From contig JAMPIK010000005.1 in the NCBI GenBank assembly GCA_023662865.1, positions 36,151-100,150 on the forward strand: DNA of 64,000 bases, written 5' to 3'. This DNA is from Prevotella sp. (GTDB lineage Bacteria > Bacteroidota > Bacteroidia > Bacteroidales > Muribaculaceae). Within the stretch, counting starts at the first letter, position 1. The number at the start of each line of letters is the position of its first letter. Shown here one piece after another: positions 26,315-35,457 of the stretch. The position numbers were made by a program, and so were the translations under genes. The notes beneath the pieces were generated by a model. That model made no database searches. It was not told the origin of the DNA and worked only from the letters and a program-made list of their open reading frames with translations.

Positions 26315-26350
26315 TAAGTGACTGCTCAATTTAAATTGAGCAGTCACTTA
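26315..26350. repeat. Perfect 36-bp palindrome
   Basis: The sequence is fully self-complementary with 18-base arms and no loop (arm TAAGTGACTGCTCAATTT). The last three bases are the stop codon of the minus-strand gene that ends at 26348. It could act as a bidirectional terminator between convergent genes, or as a binding or recombination site. Confidence 0.85.
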
Positions 26351-26701
26351 TAGGTCTTCTTTGGTTATTTCTCGTTGGAGGGAATTGTTGGCCGGTGGTT
26401 TTTGGGGGTTCTTTTGCTTGTTGTTTTTTTGCTGGTTCTTTTTGGGGTGGGCTTTGGGGGTGCTTGATTTCTTTTTTGATTTGGACTTTTGTTTTTTGGC
26501 AGACTCGGCTCGTTGGCGCATGGCAGCGGTGTCATCGGGGATTGGCAGGATTGTCACCTTGACGGGTTCATCTCTCATCGGTTGCGTTCTTGCACTGCGC
26601 ACTATTACGGCTGTCAAGCAACTTAGAATTAGTGCGGATATCACTAACCAGCCGAGGGTCTGGCGAGATGTAAGTTTTCTGTTGTCGCCTGACTTTGTCA
26701 T
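26348..26701 (-). CDS. Small membrane-anchored basic protein
   Basis: The 117-residue product has one membrane segment at about 17-35 (LGWLVISALILSCLTAVIV). The rest is strongly basic, with Lys-rich low-complexity sequence (KKQKSKSKKKSS and KKNQQKNNKQKN). The basic tail is likely in the periplasm or bound to acidic surfaces; topology is not certain. I do not recognise a family. It follows pulA by four bases and is probably co-transcribed with it. The stop codon lies in the 36-bp palindrome. Confidence 0.6.
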   Translation of the reverse strand: MTKSGDNRKLTSRQTLGWLVISALILSCLTAVIVRSARTQPMRDEPVKVTILPIPDDTAAMRQRAESAKKQKSKSKKKSSTPKAHPKKNQQKNNKQKNPQKPPANNSLQREITKEDL

Positions 26702-26705
26702 TAGT

Positions 26706-28730
26706 TTATTTTGCCAATATTAATGCGGAATAGGGAGCTACCTGCAAGTTGCCGCCTTTGATGATTCCCATGCCATCGGGGTTGATTTTGCCATCGCGAG
26801 CAATCACTGTCCATTTGTCTTTCGGAATGTTGACTGTTTGCGCTTTGTCAGCACCGTTGAAAACGACCTTGATTTCTTTCCAAACATCGCCATTGGCATT
26901 GTCTGTAAGTGAATAGCTGATGAGGTTAGGCTGCTTGGAAGAGTCTATATTATCGAACTTCAGGTGTTTGGCTATCTGCTCGGCACTTGTCATGCGGAAA
27001 GCCTGGTTAGCCTTACGCAGCGCGATGAGTCCTTTGTAATATTCAAATTGATCTTTGTTTTTGCTCTTCAAGCTCCAATCAATAGCGTTGATTGAATCCG
27101 GGCTTTTGTATGAATTATGTACCCCTTGTTTGTCTCGGAAAATTTCCTCACCGGCAAACATGAAGGGAGTGCCTTGCGAAGTGAATACAATAGTCTGCGC
27201 GAGTTTTGCCACAGCCATACGTTCTTCGTCAGTGGCATCGGGCATGGACTTGCGCAACTTATCAGTGAGACACATATCATCATGGCAACTCACATAGTTG
27301 ACAATCATCTCGGGCGAAGCGGCGTAAGCAAATTTTGAATTGTTGCCCTTGGAGTAATCCACCTGCGGGTGTGCCGTTGCGGCTACGATACCGATTTTAA
27401 CAGTCTCCTCATTGCCCGGTTTGCCGGAAGCAAAGCCCCGGTCTTCGGCATTTGAATAATGCCCTTTCACCGCATCGCGCAGGTCGTCGGAGAACACGGC
27501 GACATCCTGCATCTTGCTCACATTCTCTTTGAGTGCACGGCGCTCCACTGCGAGAGGGGAGTCGCCGGCGGTCCAGCCTTCGCCATACACAAAAATGTCC
27601 GGACGCAGCTCTTTAAGCTCTTTTGCCACGCGGCTCATTGTTTCGGTGTCATGAATAGCCATGAGGTCAAAGCGGAAGCCGTCAATATGGTATTCATCAG
27701 CCCAATATTTTACAGAATTTACAATAAAGTTGGCCATTTGCTCTCGGTCGGAGGCTGTTTCATTACCGCATCCTGAGGCATCGCTCCACGAGCCGTCGTT
27801 GCGGTGGCGGTAATAGTATCCCGGGGCGGTGAGGTCAAAATTCGAGCCTTCGTTTTGCCCGGTGTGATTATAGACTACGTCCATGATTACGCCTATGCCG
27901 GCATCGTGGAGAGCCTTAATCATCTCCTTCATTTCGCGCACACGCGCCGCCGGGTCTGAGGGATTGGTGGAATATGAACCCTCCGGGGAATTGTAGTTTT
28001 GCGGGTCATACCCCCAGTTATATTGGTTGTTTTGAAGGTTTGTTTCATCAACCGAATTGTAATCGTAAGAGGGGAGTATGTGTACATGAGTAATGCCCAA
28101 CTCTTTAAGGTGGTCAATTCCGGTTGCGAGTCCTTCCGGATTAGTGGTATTATGCTCCGTCAAGGCGAGGAATTTACCTTTGTTCGCAATTCCGGAAGAG
28201 GGGTGCATACTCATGTCGCGGTGGTGCATCTCATACACTATCACATCGCTGAAATTTTTGACCTCCGGGCCTTTGTCAGCAGCCCACCCTTCGGGGTCGG
28301 TAGTCTCAAAATCAATGATTGCGGCACGCTGCCCGTTTACACCGACAGCCTTAGCCCACACGCCGGGAGTCTCGTTGAGCCACTTCCCGTCTTTGTAAAT
28401 TTGGAAAGTGTAGAACTTGCCATAAAGCTGTGCGTCAACAGTGCCGGACCATATGCCGGTAGCCGGGTTCTTGCTCAATGCCAAGGTATTGAACGGGTTA
28501 CCGCCGCGCCCTTCGTCATAGAGATTGACATGGACAGCCTCCGCAGCCGGACTCCACAACTTGAAATGTGTGCCGGAGGGATTGACACTCAATTCAAGGT
28601 CTGTGCCGTTGTATGAGGGATATGATAGAAATTGCTTGTCAAAGTCACTCTGAGCCGAGGCAGAGAAAGAACCGTTGCCGGACAGTGCGAAGAAGGCGGC
28701 GACTGCCATAGTTAAAATGTTTTTCTTCAT
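26706..28730 (-). CDS. pulA: Type I pullulanase
   Basis: This 674-residue enzyme hydrolyses alpha-1,6 links in pullulan, starch and glycogen. It has a signal peptide, an N-terminal CBM48-like domain (about 30-140) and a GH13 barrel. The type I pullulanase motif YNWGYDP is at 237-243. GFRFDLM holds the nucleophile Asp355, YGEGW the acid/base Glu384, and SCHDD the third acidic residue. A C-terminal all-beta domain follows. The ATG at 28730 gives the right signal peptide; 28751 is also in frame. The signal peptide points to use of glucans outside the cytoplasm. Confidence 0.92.
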   Translation of the reverse strand: MKKNILTMAVAAFFALSGNGSFSASAQSDFDKQFLSYPSYNGTDLELSVNPSGTHFKLWSPAAEAVHVNLYDEGRGGNPFNTLALSKNPATGIWSGTVDAQLYGKFYTFQIYKDGKWLNETPGVWAKAVGVNGQRAAIIDFETTDPEGWAADKGPEVKNFSDVIVYEMHHRDMSMHPSSGIANKGKFLALTEHNTTNPEGLATGIDHLKELGITHVHILPSYDYNSVDETNLQNNQYNWGYDPQNYNSPEGSYSTNPSDPAARVREMKEMIKALHDAGIGVIMDVVYNHTGQNEGSNFDLTAPGYYYRHRNDGSWSDASGCGNETASDREQMANFIVNSVKYWADEYHIDGFRFDLMAIHDTETMSRVAKELKELRPDIFVYGEGWTAGDSPLAVERRALKENVSKMQDVAVFSDDLRDAVKGHYSNAEDRGFASGKPGNEETVKIGIVAATAHPQVDYSKGNNSKFAYAASPEMIVNYVSCHDDMCLTDKLRKSMPDATDEERMAVAKLAQTIVFTSQGTPFMFAGEEIFRDKQGVHNSYKSPDSINAIDWSLKSKNKDQFEYYKGLIALRKANQAFRMTSAEQIAKHLKFDNIDSSKQPNLISYSLTDNANGDVWKEIKVVFNGADKAQTVNIPKDKWTVIARDGKINPDGMGIIKGGNLQVAPYSALILAK

Positions 28731-28834
28731 TGATTTTGAGTTATATTGCATGTAGAACTATCAGTTGCTATCTATAAAACGCACAAAATTAATAATTATT
28801 TTCTTGAAAAGTAGCATTGTTCGCAGGGAAATAC

Positions 28835-28842
28835 TATATTTG
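28835..28842 (+). promoter_or_regulatory. −7 box for the second TonB C-terminal gene
   Basis: TATATTTG is an exact −7 match, 15 bases before the ATG at 28858. A TTG at 28817-28819 is closer than the usual spacing. Its position inside a longer open frame argues for the downstream start. Confidence 0.5.
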
Positions 28843-28857
28843 CAAAAAAATAAAATT

Positions 28858-29325
28858 ATGACAGGATTAGTATTACTTGCAGCTGCATTATTGTCAGCAC
28901 CGCAAACCGAAACGCCGGAAGTGAATGTAACATATATAGGTGTCGTAAACAACGAGCAGCCCTCGGAGCAAGTTCGTATTAAAAAAGACGGTGACACACA
29001 AAATGACCGGGCATTTACAGCAGTGGAGCAACAGGCATCTTTCCCCGGCGGAATGAGTGCCCTCATGTCGTGGCTCGCTCAAAATCTGAAATACCCGACA
29101 GTAGCAGCCGGGCAGAAAGTGCAAGGACGTGTAATTGTCCGCTTCATAGTAGAAAAAGACGGCAGCATCACATCGGCAGAGGTGATGAAAGGGGTAGACC
29201 CTCAACTTGACAAAGAGGCATTGCGAGTAGTCAAGGCTATGCCCAAATGGATACCGGCACGCAACGGCGGAGATATAGTACGATGCTTCTATACACTCCC
29301 GATTTCGTTCAAGCTGAGTAATTGA
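28858..29325 (+). CDS. TonB C-terminal domain protein
   Basis: The 155-residue protein has a short N-terminal hydrophobic signal (MTGLVLLAAALLSAPQ), a 50-residue linker and a TonB C-terminal domain: FPGGMSALMSWLAQNLKYP, GRVIVRFIVEKDGSI, MPKWIPARNGGDIV. It is a paralogue of the protein at 15109, with the same domain order and size. I place the start at 28858; the longer frame from 28765 contains the promoter. The next gene, an outer-membrane barrel, begins about 60 bases later, so transducer-like protein and receptor-like barrel may work together. Confidence 0.82.
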   Translation: MTGLVLLAAALLSAPQTETPEVNVTYIGVVNNEQPSEQVRIKKDGDTQNDRAFTAVEQQASFPGGMSALMSWLAQNLKYPTVAAGQKVQGRVIVRFIVEKDGSITSAEVMKGVDPQLDKEALRVVKAMPKWIPARNGGDIVRCFYTLPISFKLSN

Positions 29326-29386
29326 TTCCAAAAAAATTCGGGGAGCTGTCACAAAAGGGAGTCACCGTACGTCTCATATATATAAA

Positions 29387-31495
29387 CTGAAAAAAACTAT
29401 AAAAAGAATTTACCTTGGCATAGCTGCAATCTTGTGCGTGACTTCGTTGTCAGCGCAGGAGCAAACAGACTCCATACTTAATTCTACCGAACTGGAAGAG
29501 GTCGTAGTAGAGGGGCGCACACAGCGCATTGTGAAGCATGGTGTGCAGTACACACCCGACAAGCGCACAAAGAAGTTGGCTCTTGATGCAACAAACTTGC
29601 TGAGGCACATGAATATTCCGCAACTCAACGTAAGTCCTGACGGAGCGGTTACCACCTCGGCCGGAAAAGGAGTGACGTTTTTTATAGATTGGCAACCGGC
29701 AAACGATAATGATTTAAAAGGGCTGCGGCCGGAAGATGTGTTGACCGTTGAGGTGCTACAATACCCGGATGATCCTCGCTTTCAGAGCGCTCCATATGTA
29801 GTCAATTATATCATGCATAAATATGAATGGGGCGGATATACTAAATTACGCGGCTATACTTCCGTTGGAGATTTTGACGGCTTCAATGGCTTGCTGTATT
29901 CTAAATTCGCATATAAAAAATGGACATTCGATGCAGCGGGAGGCGGCGAATATTACCATAACAACAAGGTAAAATCTTATTCGCGTAATACTTTCCGCGA
30001 CTTTTATATGGGCGACACGCACATAGATGAGCTGACACGCATATCGAAAACAGACGACTATTTGCGTTTGCACAATGTGCAATGGGGCTCTCTGCGGGCT
30101 ACTTACCAAACGGATAAGATGTACCTCATACATCAAGTCGGATTCTCACGCACAGCAGTGCCGGTACTTCACAGCTCAGCAACGGTTGATTTTTCCGAAC
30201 CGATACTCCCTTCCTCCCAATCCTTTTCCAAAGAAAACGAACAGTCTCTGTCTCCTTCAATATCAGGTTATTATTCCTTCTCAATGCCCAAAAACAATAC
30301 CGTGACTGTAAACTGGAGCTTCGGCTATGGCAGCACACTCCGCAATTCGTCATACCGACTGGGCAACCTCTCCGCAATTATAAACAACAACAAAGAGGAG
30401 ACTTTCTCACCAATCGTATCGGCAACATATTCAAAAGGGTTGGGACATAATAACACTTTCCGTACTTTCGTGACGTCATATAATAACATTTACCACACAA
30501 ATTATATGGGGTCATACTCCGGCTTGCAGAAACTCCTCTCATCAGAGAATCTGCTGTTTTTGGAGTATATGCAGAATTGGGCATGCGGTTTGAGCCTCTA
30601 TTCTCGTGTAGGTATGTCGTATGTAATAGGTCGCATCAACGGAGTGAACGAGCTTGAACAGTTCAATCCTCGTCTCGGCTTCCAACTGCGGTACAACATT
30701 AATCAAAATCATCAGGCCGGTATTCAGGCATGGTGGGGCAACTCACACCCCGCTCCCTCTACTGCCAATACAGCTATGGTGCAGACTAATGAACTTATGT
30801 GGAAACAAGGCAACCCCGACTTGAAAAATACCTTGTTTCATCAAGTTACCATAGACTACACGTTTATACCGAACAACAAATTAAGCCTCTCCGCCACACT
30901 TGAATACGAGGGGAACCCGGACAAGCAAGCGGCTGAATATTTGGTAATCCCCGGCTATAACGGACTTGTGCAGCGAGTGATAAACAGCGGCACATACTAC
31001 GGCTATCGCGCATATATTTCCGGCACACTCAAGCTCTTTGATAACAGCCTGTCCATTCAGGCACGAGTTCAGCCCCGCAGAGACGTTCTCTCCGGTATCG
31101 ACCACCGTTCGGTAAATCAGATAATTTGCGACACATACGTGAATTGGGCTATTAAGAATTTCGGTATTATGCTGGATTACAGCTCTCCGGCAAAGGTTCT
31201 AAACGCATGGAGCGGAGGAGAGCTTACAAGGAGTAAAAGCGGTTACGGTATCTACCTCAGCTATGCCGTCGGCAATCTGAATTTCGCGATTAGCTTCAGA
31301 AACTGGTTCAATTCCAATAAAGTTTATGCTGACTACTCATCGCCGCATTACAACGTATATTCATGGGGGTGGAGCAGCCAATACACTCGGAAGGCAGACC
31401 TTACCGTGATATACACAATTTCTTACGGCAAAAAGGTGCAGCGCGGCAATGAGATAGGTGGCGCCTCCGGCACCGACTCGGCTATTCTGAAATAA
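29387..31495 (+). CDS. Outer-membrane TonB-dependent-receptor-like beta-barrel, probable CTG start
   Basis: From the CTG at 29387 the product begins (M)KKTIKRIYLGIAAILCVTSL and then SAQEQ, a complete signal peptide. There is no ATG in frame between the upstream gene and this point. Starting at TTG 29432 would cut the signal peptide in half, and GTG would remove it. The mature protein has a short plug-like region (LEEVVVEGRTQRIV, then GVTFFIDWQPANDNDLKGL) and a large barrel with many aromatic-girdle strands. It resembles CarboxypepD_reg/TonB-receptor barrels without the N-terminal extension. Length from CTG is 702 residues. The ligand is unknown. Confidence 0.72.
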   Translation: MKKTIKRIYLGIAAILCVTSLSAQEQTDSILNSTELEEVVVEGRTQRIVKHGVQYTPDKRTKKLALDATNLLRHMNIPQLNVSPDGAVTTSAGKGVTFFIDWQPANDNDLKGLRPEDVLTVEVLQYPDDPRFQSAPYVVNYIMHKYEWGGYTKLRGYTSVGDFDGFNGLLYSKFAYKKWTFDAAGGGEYYHNNKVKSYSRNTFRDFYMGDTHIDELTRISKTDDYLRLHNVQWGSLRATYQTDKMYLIHQVGFSRTAVPVLHSSATVDFSEPILPSSQSFSKENEQSLSPSISGYYSFSMPKNNTVTVNWSFGYGSTLRNSSYRLGNLSAIINNNKEETFSPIVSATYSKGLGHNNTFRTFVTSYNNIYHTNYMGSYSGLQKLLSSENLLFLEYMQNWACGLSLYSRVGMSYVIGRINGVNELEQFNPRLGFQLRYNINQNHQAGIQAWWGNSHPAPSTANTAMVQTNELMWKQGNPDLKNTLFHQVTIDYTFIPNNKLSLSATLEYEGNPDKQAAEYLVIPGYNGLVQRVINSGTYYGYRAYISGTLKLFDNSLSIQARVQPRRDVLSGIDHRSVNQIICDTYVNWAIKNFGIMLDYSSPAKVLNAWSGGELTRSKSGYGIYLSYAVGNLNFAISFRNWFNSNKVYADYSSPHYNVYSWGWSSQYTRKADLTVIYTISYGKKVQRGNEIGGASGTDSAILK

Positions 31496-31507
31496 GACAG
31501 AATCCGG

Positions 31508-32956
31508 TTAGTCTCTTCTTATTATTGAGATGATACGACTCAGGGCGGAAGTTTTGGTGACGTGTGTCAGCATAAGGTAGACAGTAGCTCCGGCTGCCGC
31601 TCCGGCGAGTACTTGCTGCCAGTCTTTATCAAAGTCAGATGAGACAATACCGGCGCATACCCCGGCAGTGGCGGCTATCGCTGCAAGGGGGAGCATGAGT
31701 CGCAATTGTGAGAATAGCCCCAAGCCGGTGTATTGCCAGGCAAACAGAATGTTGACAGCGAGGTTTAGCATTGAGGAGCAGAGCAATCCATAGCATAAAG
31801 CAGTAACACCCAACGGCAGACAAATACAGAGTATGGCAACACCGATGCATTTCTTCACAATTTCAAGTACAAGGAATTTGTCCGAGCGACCGTAGACATT
31901 CAAAGCCGTGCAGTTAAGAGAATGAAGCGGATACAGAGCCAACGCAATCATCAAGATGCGAAACAGAGGTACGGCTCCCGCCCAGCGGTCCGTGAGAAGC
32001 CAGTCAAACAAGGGAGGGGCTAAGCTGATACTTATAGCACAAATCGGGAAAAGCACCCAACAGGAGCAGTGTATGAGCTTTGAGTAGGCGTTGCGGGTGC
32101 GCGTGCGGTCGTTGCGTATGCGGCTTACCGCCGGCAGACTGACACGTTGCAGAACAAAGGCAAATCCGCAAGGTGCATATCTTGCCAAAGAATCTGCACG
32201 CCAGTACATTGCCGTTGTGTTTGCGGAAAAGAAATACCCGATAAGCGGCGCGTACATATTCTCATAAACGGTATCGATAAATCCTGAGACAAGCAATTTC
32301 CAGCTGAATGTAATCAAAGCGGCAAATTCCGTTCGGGATACAAACAGCACCGGCAGCCAAGGACTTGCAATCCAGAGCAATACGGCTCTTGCGCCGTACA
32401 TTGCGAGCTGTTGCCACACCAATGCCTCCTCACCATAGCCCCAAAATGCAAGAGTTACGGCAACGACACCCCCGGTGAGAATAGAAATAATGTTCACACC
32501 TGCGAGACGCGAAAAGCGCAAGGAAGAAGCCAGACGAGCCGTTTGCACCACACAAGCGGCGGAGAGTGGAATACTCAACGCCAACATTTTTATCGGTCTC
32601 GTGAGGTTCGGCATTGCATAAATCCCGGCAATCAGCGGCGCACACATACATAAGATAAGACAGAATATGCCGCCGAGCAACAGGTTGAGCATCAAGGCGG
32701 AACTTTCCAGAGAGCGTGTGCGTGAAGGGCGGCGAACAAGAGCCTGCGAGGTTCCGGCTTCCGCAAGCATCTGCCCCACGGCAATGAAGATTTGCAGCAA
32801 GGCTATCATACCGAAAGCCTGCGGGGAGATAAGGCGCGCCAAAATTACGGATATGGCAACAGAGACTATCGATCCGCCGAAAGTCTCCATGCCGCTCCAT
32901 AACATACCGCGCCCGGCGCGTTGGTCCAAATCAGTCGTATCTTTAGGCCAAATCAC
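31508..32956 (-). CDS. Lipopolysaccharide/polysaccharide flippase (Wzx-like)
   Basis: This 482-residue membrane protein belongs to the MATE/MVF superfamily's polysaccharide branch. About 12 to 14 hydrophobic helices are visible. The N-terminal GRGMLWSGMETFGGSIVSVAISVILARLIS-type region (residues 15-44), followed by PQAFGMIALLQIF, is typical of Wzx/WzxC proteins that move lipid-linked sugar units across the inner membrane. No other polysaccharide genes are adjacent. The start overlaps ribE by 14 bases, so the two are co-translated though unrelated in pathway. Confidence 0.85.
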   Translation of the reverse strand: MIWPKDTTDLDQRAGRGMLWSGMETFGGSIVSVAISVILARLISPQAFGMIALLQIFIAVGQMLAEAGTSQALVRRPSRTRSLESSALMLNLLLGGIFCLILCMCAPLIAGIYAMPNLTRPIKMLALSIPLSAACVVQTARLASSLRFSRLAGVNIISILTGGVVAVTLAFWGYGEEALVWQQLAMYGARAVLLWIASPWLPVLFVSRTEFAALITFSWKLLVSGFIDTVYENMYAPLIGYFFSANTTAMYWRADSLARYAPCGFAFVLQRVSLPAVSRIRNDRTRTRNAYSKLIHCSCWVLFPICAISISLAPPLFDWLLTDRWAGAVPLFRILMIALALYPLHSLNCTALNVYGRSDKFLVLEIVKKCIGVAILCICLPLGVTALCYGLLCSSMLNLAVNILFAWQYTGLGLFSQLRLMLPLAAIAATAGVCAGIVSSDFDKDWQQVLAGAAAGATVYLMLTHVTKTSALSRIISIIRRD

Positions 32957-33548
32957 TGATGCGAGCGATGTACTTGCCTATAATGTCAAATTCCAGATTT
33001 ACTTTTGTGCCTTTCTTAATCTGTTTGAAATTGGTATTGTCGTGAGTGTAGGGTATGATGCACACACTGAAACTGTCGGCCTGCGGTTCGCACACAGTCA
33101 GGCTCACACCGTTAACAGTCACAGAGCCTTTGTCTACACACACATATCCGCGGCGAGCCATCTCTTTGGAGAAGTCATACTTGAAAGTATAGCGCCAACT
33201 GCCCTCTTCTTCCACCACTGATGTACACACGGCGGTAGTGTCAACATGCCCTTGCACGATATGGCCGTCAAGCCGGCCGTTCATAAGCATCGAGCGCTCC
33301 AAATTTACCAGCGAGCCAATTTCAAGATTGCCGAGGTTGGAGCGGCGCAGCGTCTCGGCAATCGCCGTCACGGTATAAGTACCGTTGCCATGCAAAGCCA
33401 CAACAGTAAGACACACACCATTGTGAGCCACACTTTGGTCTATCTTCAATTCATCGGTAAAGGAGCAGCGCATAGTGATATGAAGGTTGCTCTCTTCGCG
33501 GCGCAGGCTCGTGACAATGGCCGCCTCTTCCACAATTCCGGAAAACAT
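32943..33548 (-). CDS. ribE: Riboflavin synthase, alpha subunit
   Basis: This enzyme converts two 6,7-dimethyl-8-ribityllumazine molecules to riboflavin. The 201-residue protein shows the two tandem lumazine-binding domains: MFSGIVEEAA at the start and NGRLDGHIVQGHVD at the start of the second. SVAHNGVCLTV and SVTVNGVSLTV are the matching repeats. The start lies 13 bases from a 200-bp snap-back repeat (33562-33760). No riboswitch is seen. Confidence 0.95.
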   Translation of the reverse strand: MFSGIVEEAAIVTSLRREESNLHITMRCSFTDELKIDQSVAHNGVCLTVVALHGNGTYTVTAIAETLRRSNLGNLEIGSLVNLERSMLMNGRLDGHIVQGHVDTTAVCTSVVEEEGSWRYTFKYDFSKEMARRGYVCVDKGSVTVNGVSLTVCEPQADSFSVCIIPYTHDNTNFKQIKKGTKVNLEFDIIGKYIARISDLA

Positions 33549-33561
33549 ACTTCTGTATTAG

Positions 33562-33760
33562 TTAAGGCAGGTTCTATAAATTGAACGCTGCGAAATTATT
33601 ATTTTTAAATGCAGGCTTTCGGCTGATTTTGGCTGAATTTTAGTCTGCTTTAATGCTTTGTTTCGGTCACAATGCTCGCATTGTTCTCTCAACAAACCCT
33701 TAAAGCAGACTAAAATTCATCTCAAAATCACCTCGAATCAATTTATAGAACCTGCCTTAA
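33562..33760. repeat. Snap-back repeat element, copy 1
   Basis: This 199-bp element has perfect 23-base terminal inverted repeats (33562-33584 and 33738-33760; outer bases TTAAGGCAGGTTC). Inside are a second inverted pair (TAGTCTGCTTTAA near 33641 and its complement near 33709) and the palindrome CAATGCTCGCATTG near 33670. The whole element can fold into one long imperfect hairpin. A diverged copy in opposite orientation lies at 61389-61588. It has no coding capacity and looks like a MITE. It fills most of the gap between ribE and the ATPase-DUF4435 gene. Confidence 0.85.
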
Positions 33761-33847
33761 ATTTTCTACAAAATTACTCAAATACTTTGGATTGTGCCCA
33801 TACTTTTAAAATTTTTTTGTAATTTTACGACCTGAAAGGAGAATGTC

Positions 33848-35443
33848 ATGACTCATACCGCCAATCACTCTGACTCAAATATGATTTTGTTGCCGCCGCG
33901 TATTGACGGCCGGAAGCCGAGCGAAATGCCCGACTCACGCCAGATAACTATTGTAGGCGGCGCCGGCGCCGGCAAGTCGCGCTTTATGAATGCTTTGGTT
34001 CAGAGTTATGGAGCGCGGGCTCATGTAATCTCTGCTATGGGGACTGTGGCATGTGAGCCGCAGGGGAGCATCGAAGTTCTGTATAAGGCTAAGACAGGTA
34101 AAAATACGGCAAATGAACTTGCCACAGACCTGGACAGGCTCGGTACAATTCTTCTTTCAGATGAATTCAAATATCTCCTGACGGTAAAGAGCGAAAGCCT
34201 TATTGAAGGGAAAAGAATCCGGCTGGAACCTACCAAGCTTGATGCCCTCGTGAGGATATGGCAAGACATCTTCCCGGACAATACCGTGATGCGCCGAGCC
34301 GGGCAGTTGCTTTTTGCCACTCCCGGAGGTGACGACCTTATTTCCACCGGCAAGCTGTCATCATCGGAGAAAGCGGTGCTGTATTATATCGCGGCAGTGC
34401 TTTACGCGCCGCAAGACGGTGTGATTTTTGTAGATAACCCGGCATTGTTTCTTCACCCGGCCATGCTCCATGTAGTATGGAACGCCGTTGAGGGTCTGCG
34501 CCCGGACTGCACTTTTGTCTACAACACGTCAGATGTTGACTTCATGAACTCGCGCACCGAGAATGTGCTGATATGGGTTCGCTCGCAGGACACTGACCTC
34601 GGCGCCTGGGATTATGAGGTACTTCCGCCCGGCGAAGCACCCGACGACTTGACTGCCTGTCTGTTAGGTACACGCCGCCCGGTGCTTTTCATTGAGGGAG
34701 ATGCCACTCACAGTATTGACGCCAAACTATACCCCCTGCTATTTCCTTATCACAGCGTTCGTCCGCTCGGGTCTTGCAACAAGGTGATTGAGGCTACCCG
34801 CTCTTTCTCAGACATGAAGCAGATACACCGCCTTGACAGCTACGGCATTGTGGACCGCGACCGCCGCACGGCCCCGGAAGTGGAATATCTGCGGAGCAAG
34901 CATATCATGGTGCCGGAAGTGGCGGAGATTGAAAATATCTTCATGCTTGAGAGTGTAATCAGGATAATGGCCGGCATACGCCACCGCCAGCCGGAACGTG
35001 TAGTGCAGAAAGTGCGCAATGCAGTGCTGAAAATGTTTGAGGCTAAATTCCGCGAACAGGTACTTTTGCATGTGCGTCACCGCATGAAGCGTATGCTTGA
35101 AACTCGCGGTGATGCGCGTGTGAAAACGATTTCCGAGTTGGAGAAACATCTGCAATCCCTCCCGGAAATCATTGATGTGCGTACACACTATGAGCAACTC
35201 ATGAACGAGTTTCATGCCATAGCCCGCAATCGGGACTACAACGGTGTACTCCGGGTGTTTAATTACAAGCCGATGCTTGCCGACTCACAAGTGGCACCCT
35301 TGCTCGGCTATCCCAACAAGGACGCATATATATCCGGAGTGCTCGCCGCCCTCAAAGGACACGGGCATCAGGCCAAAGCACTTCGTACTGCAATCAGAGC
35401 CGTGTTCATGCTTCCCGAAGATTCCGATTCAAACAATTTATAA
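33848..35443 (+). CDS. AAA/ABC-type ATPase fused to DUF4435 (TOPRIM-like)
   Basis: The 531-residue protein joins an ATPase and a DUF4435 domain. The ATPase has Walker A GGAGAGKS at 37-44, a signature-like LSSSEK at 170-175 and Walker B VIFVDNP at 192-198. DUF4435 begins near 278: FIEGD at 281-285 with Glu283, and GIVDRDRR with Asp336-x-Asp338. That is the Glu/DxD pattern of TOPRIM nucleases, followed by PEVAEIENIF. The PARIS phage-defence system uses an ATPase (AriA) and a DUF4435 protein (AriB); this is a single-chain arrangement of the same two parts. A housekeeping role cannot be excluded, because composition matches the neighbours and no mobile gene is adjacent. Confidence 0.75.
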   Translation: MTHTANHSDSNMILLPPRIDGRKPSEMPDSRQITIVGGAGAGKSRFMNALVQSYGARAHVISAMGTVACEPQGSIEVLYKAKTGKNTANELATDLDRLGTILLSDEFKYLLTVKSESLIEGKRIRLEPTKLDALVRIWQDIFPDNTVMRRAGQLLFATPGGDDLISTGKLSSSEKAVLYYIAAVLYAPQDGVIFVDNPALFLHPAMLHVVWNAVEGLRPDCTFVYNTSDVDFMNSRTENVLIWVRSQDTDLGAWDYEVLPPGEAPDDLTACLLGTRRPVLFIEGDATHSIDAKLYPLLFPYHSVRPLGSCNKVIEATRSFSDMKQIHRLDSYGIVDRDRRTAPEVEYLRSKHIMVPEVAEIENIFMLESVIRIMAGIRHRQPERVVQKVRNAVLKMFEAKFREQVLLHVRHRMKRMLETRGDARVKTISELEKHLQSLPEIIDVRTHYEQLMNEFHAIARNRDYNGVLRVFNYKPMLADSQVAPLLGYPNKDAYISGVLAALKGHGHQAKALRTAIRAVFMLPEDSDSNNL

Positions 35444-35457
35444 ATATCATAAACACA

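Noticed and set aside
33562..33760. Insertion sequence with TTAA target duplication
   Set aside because: TTAA flanks copy 1 on both sides, but copy 2 has ATAA on one side and there is no transposase, so I call it only a repeat with terminal inverted repeats.
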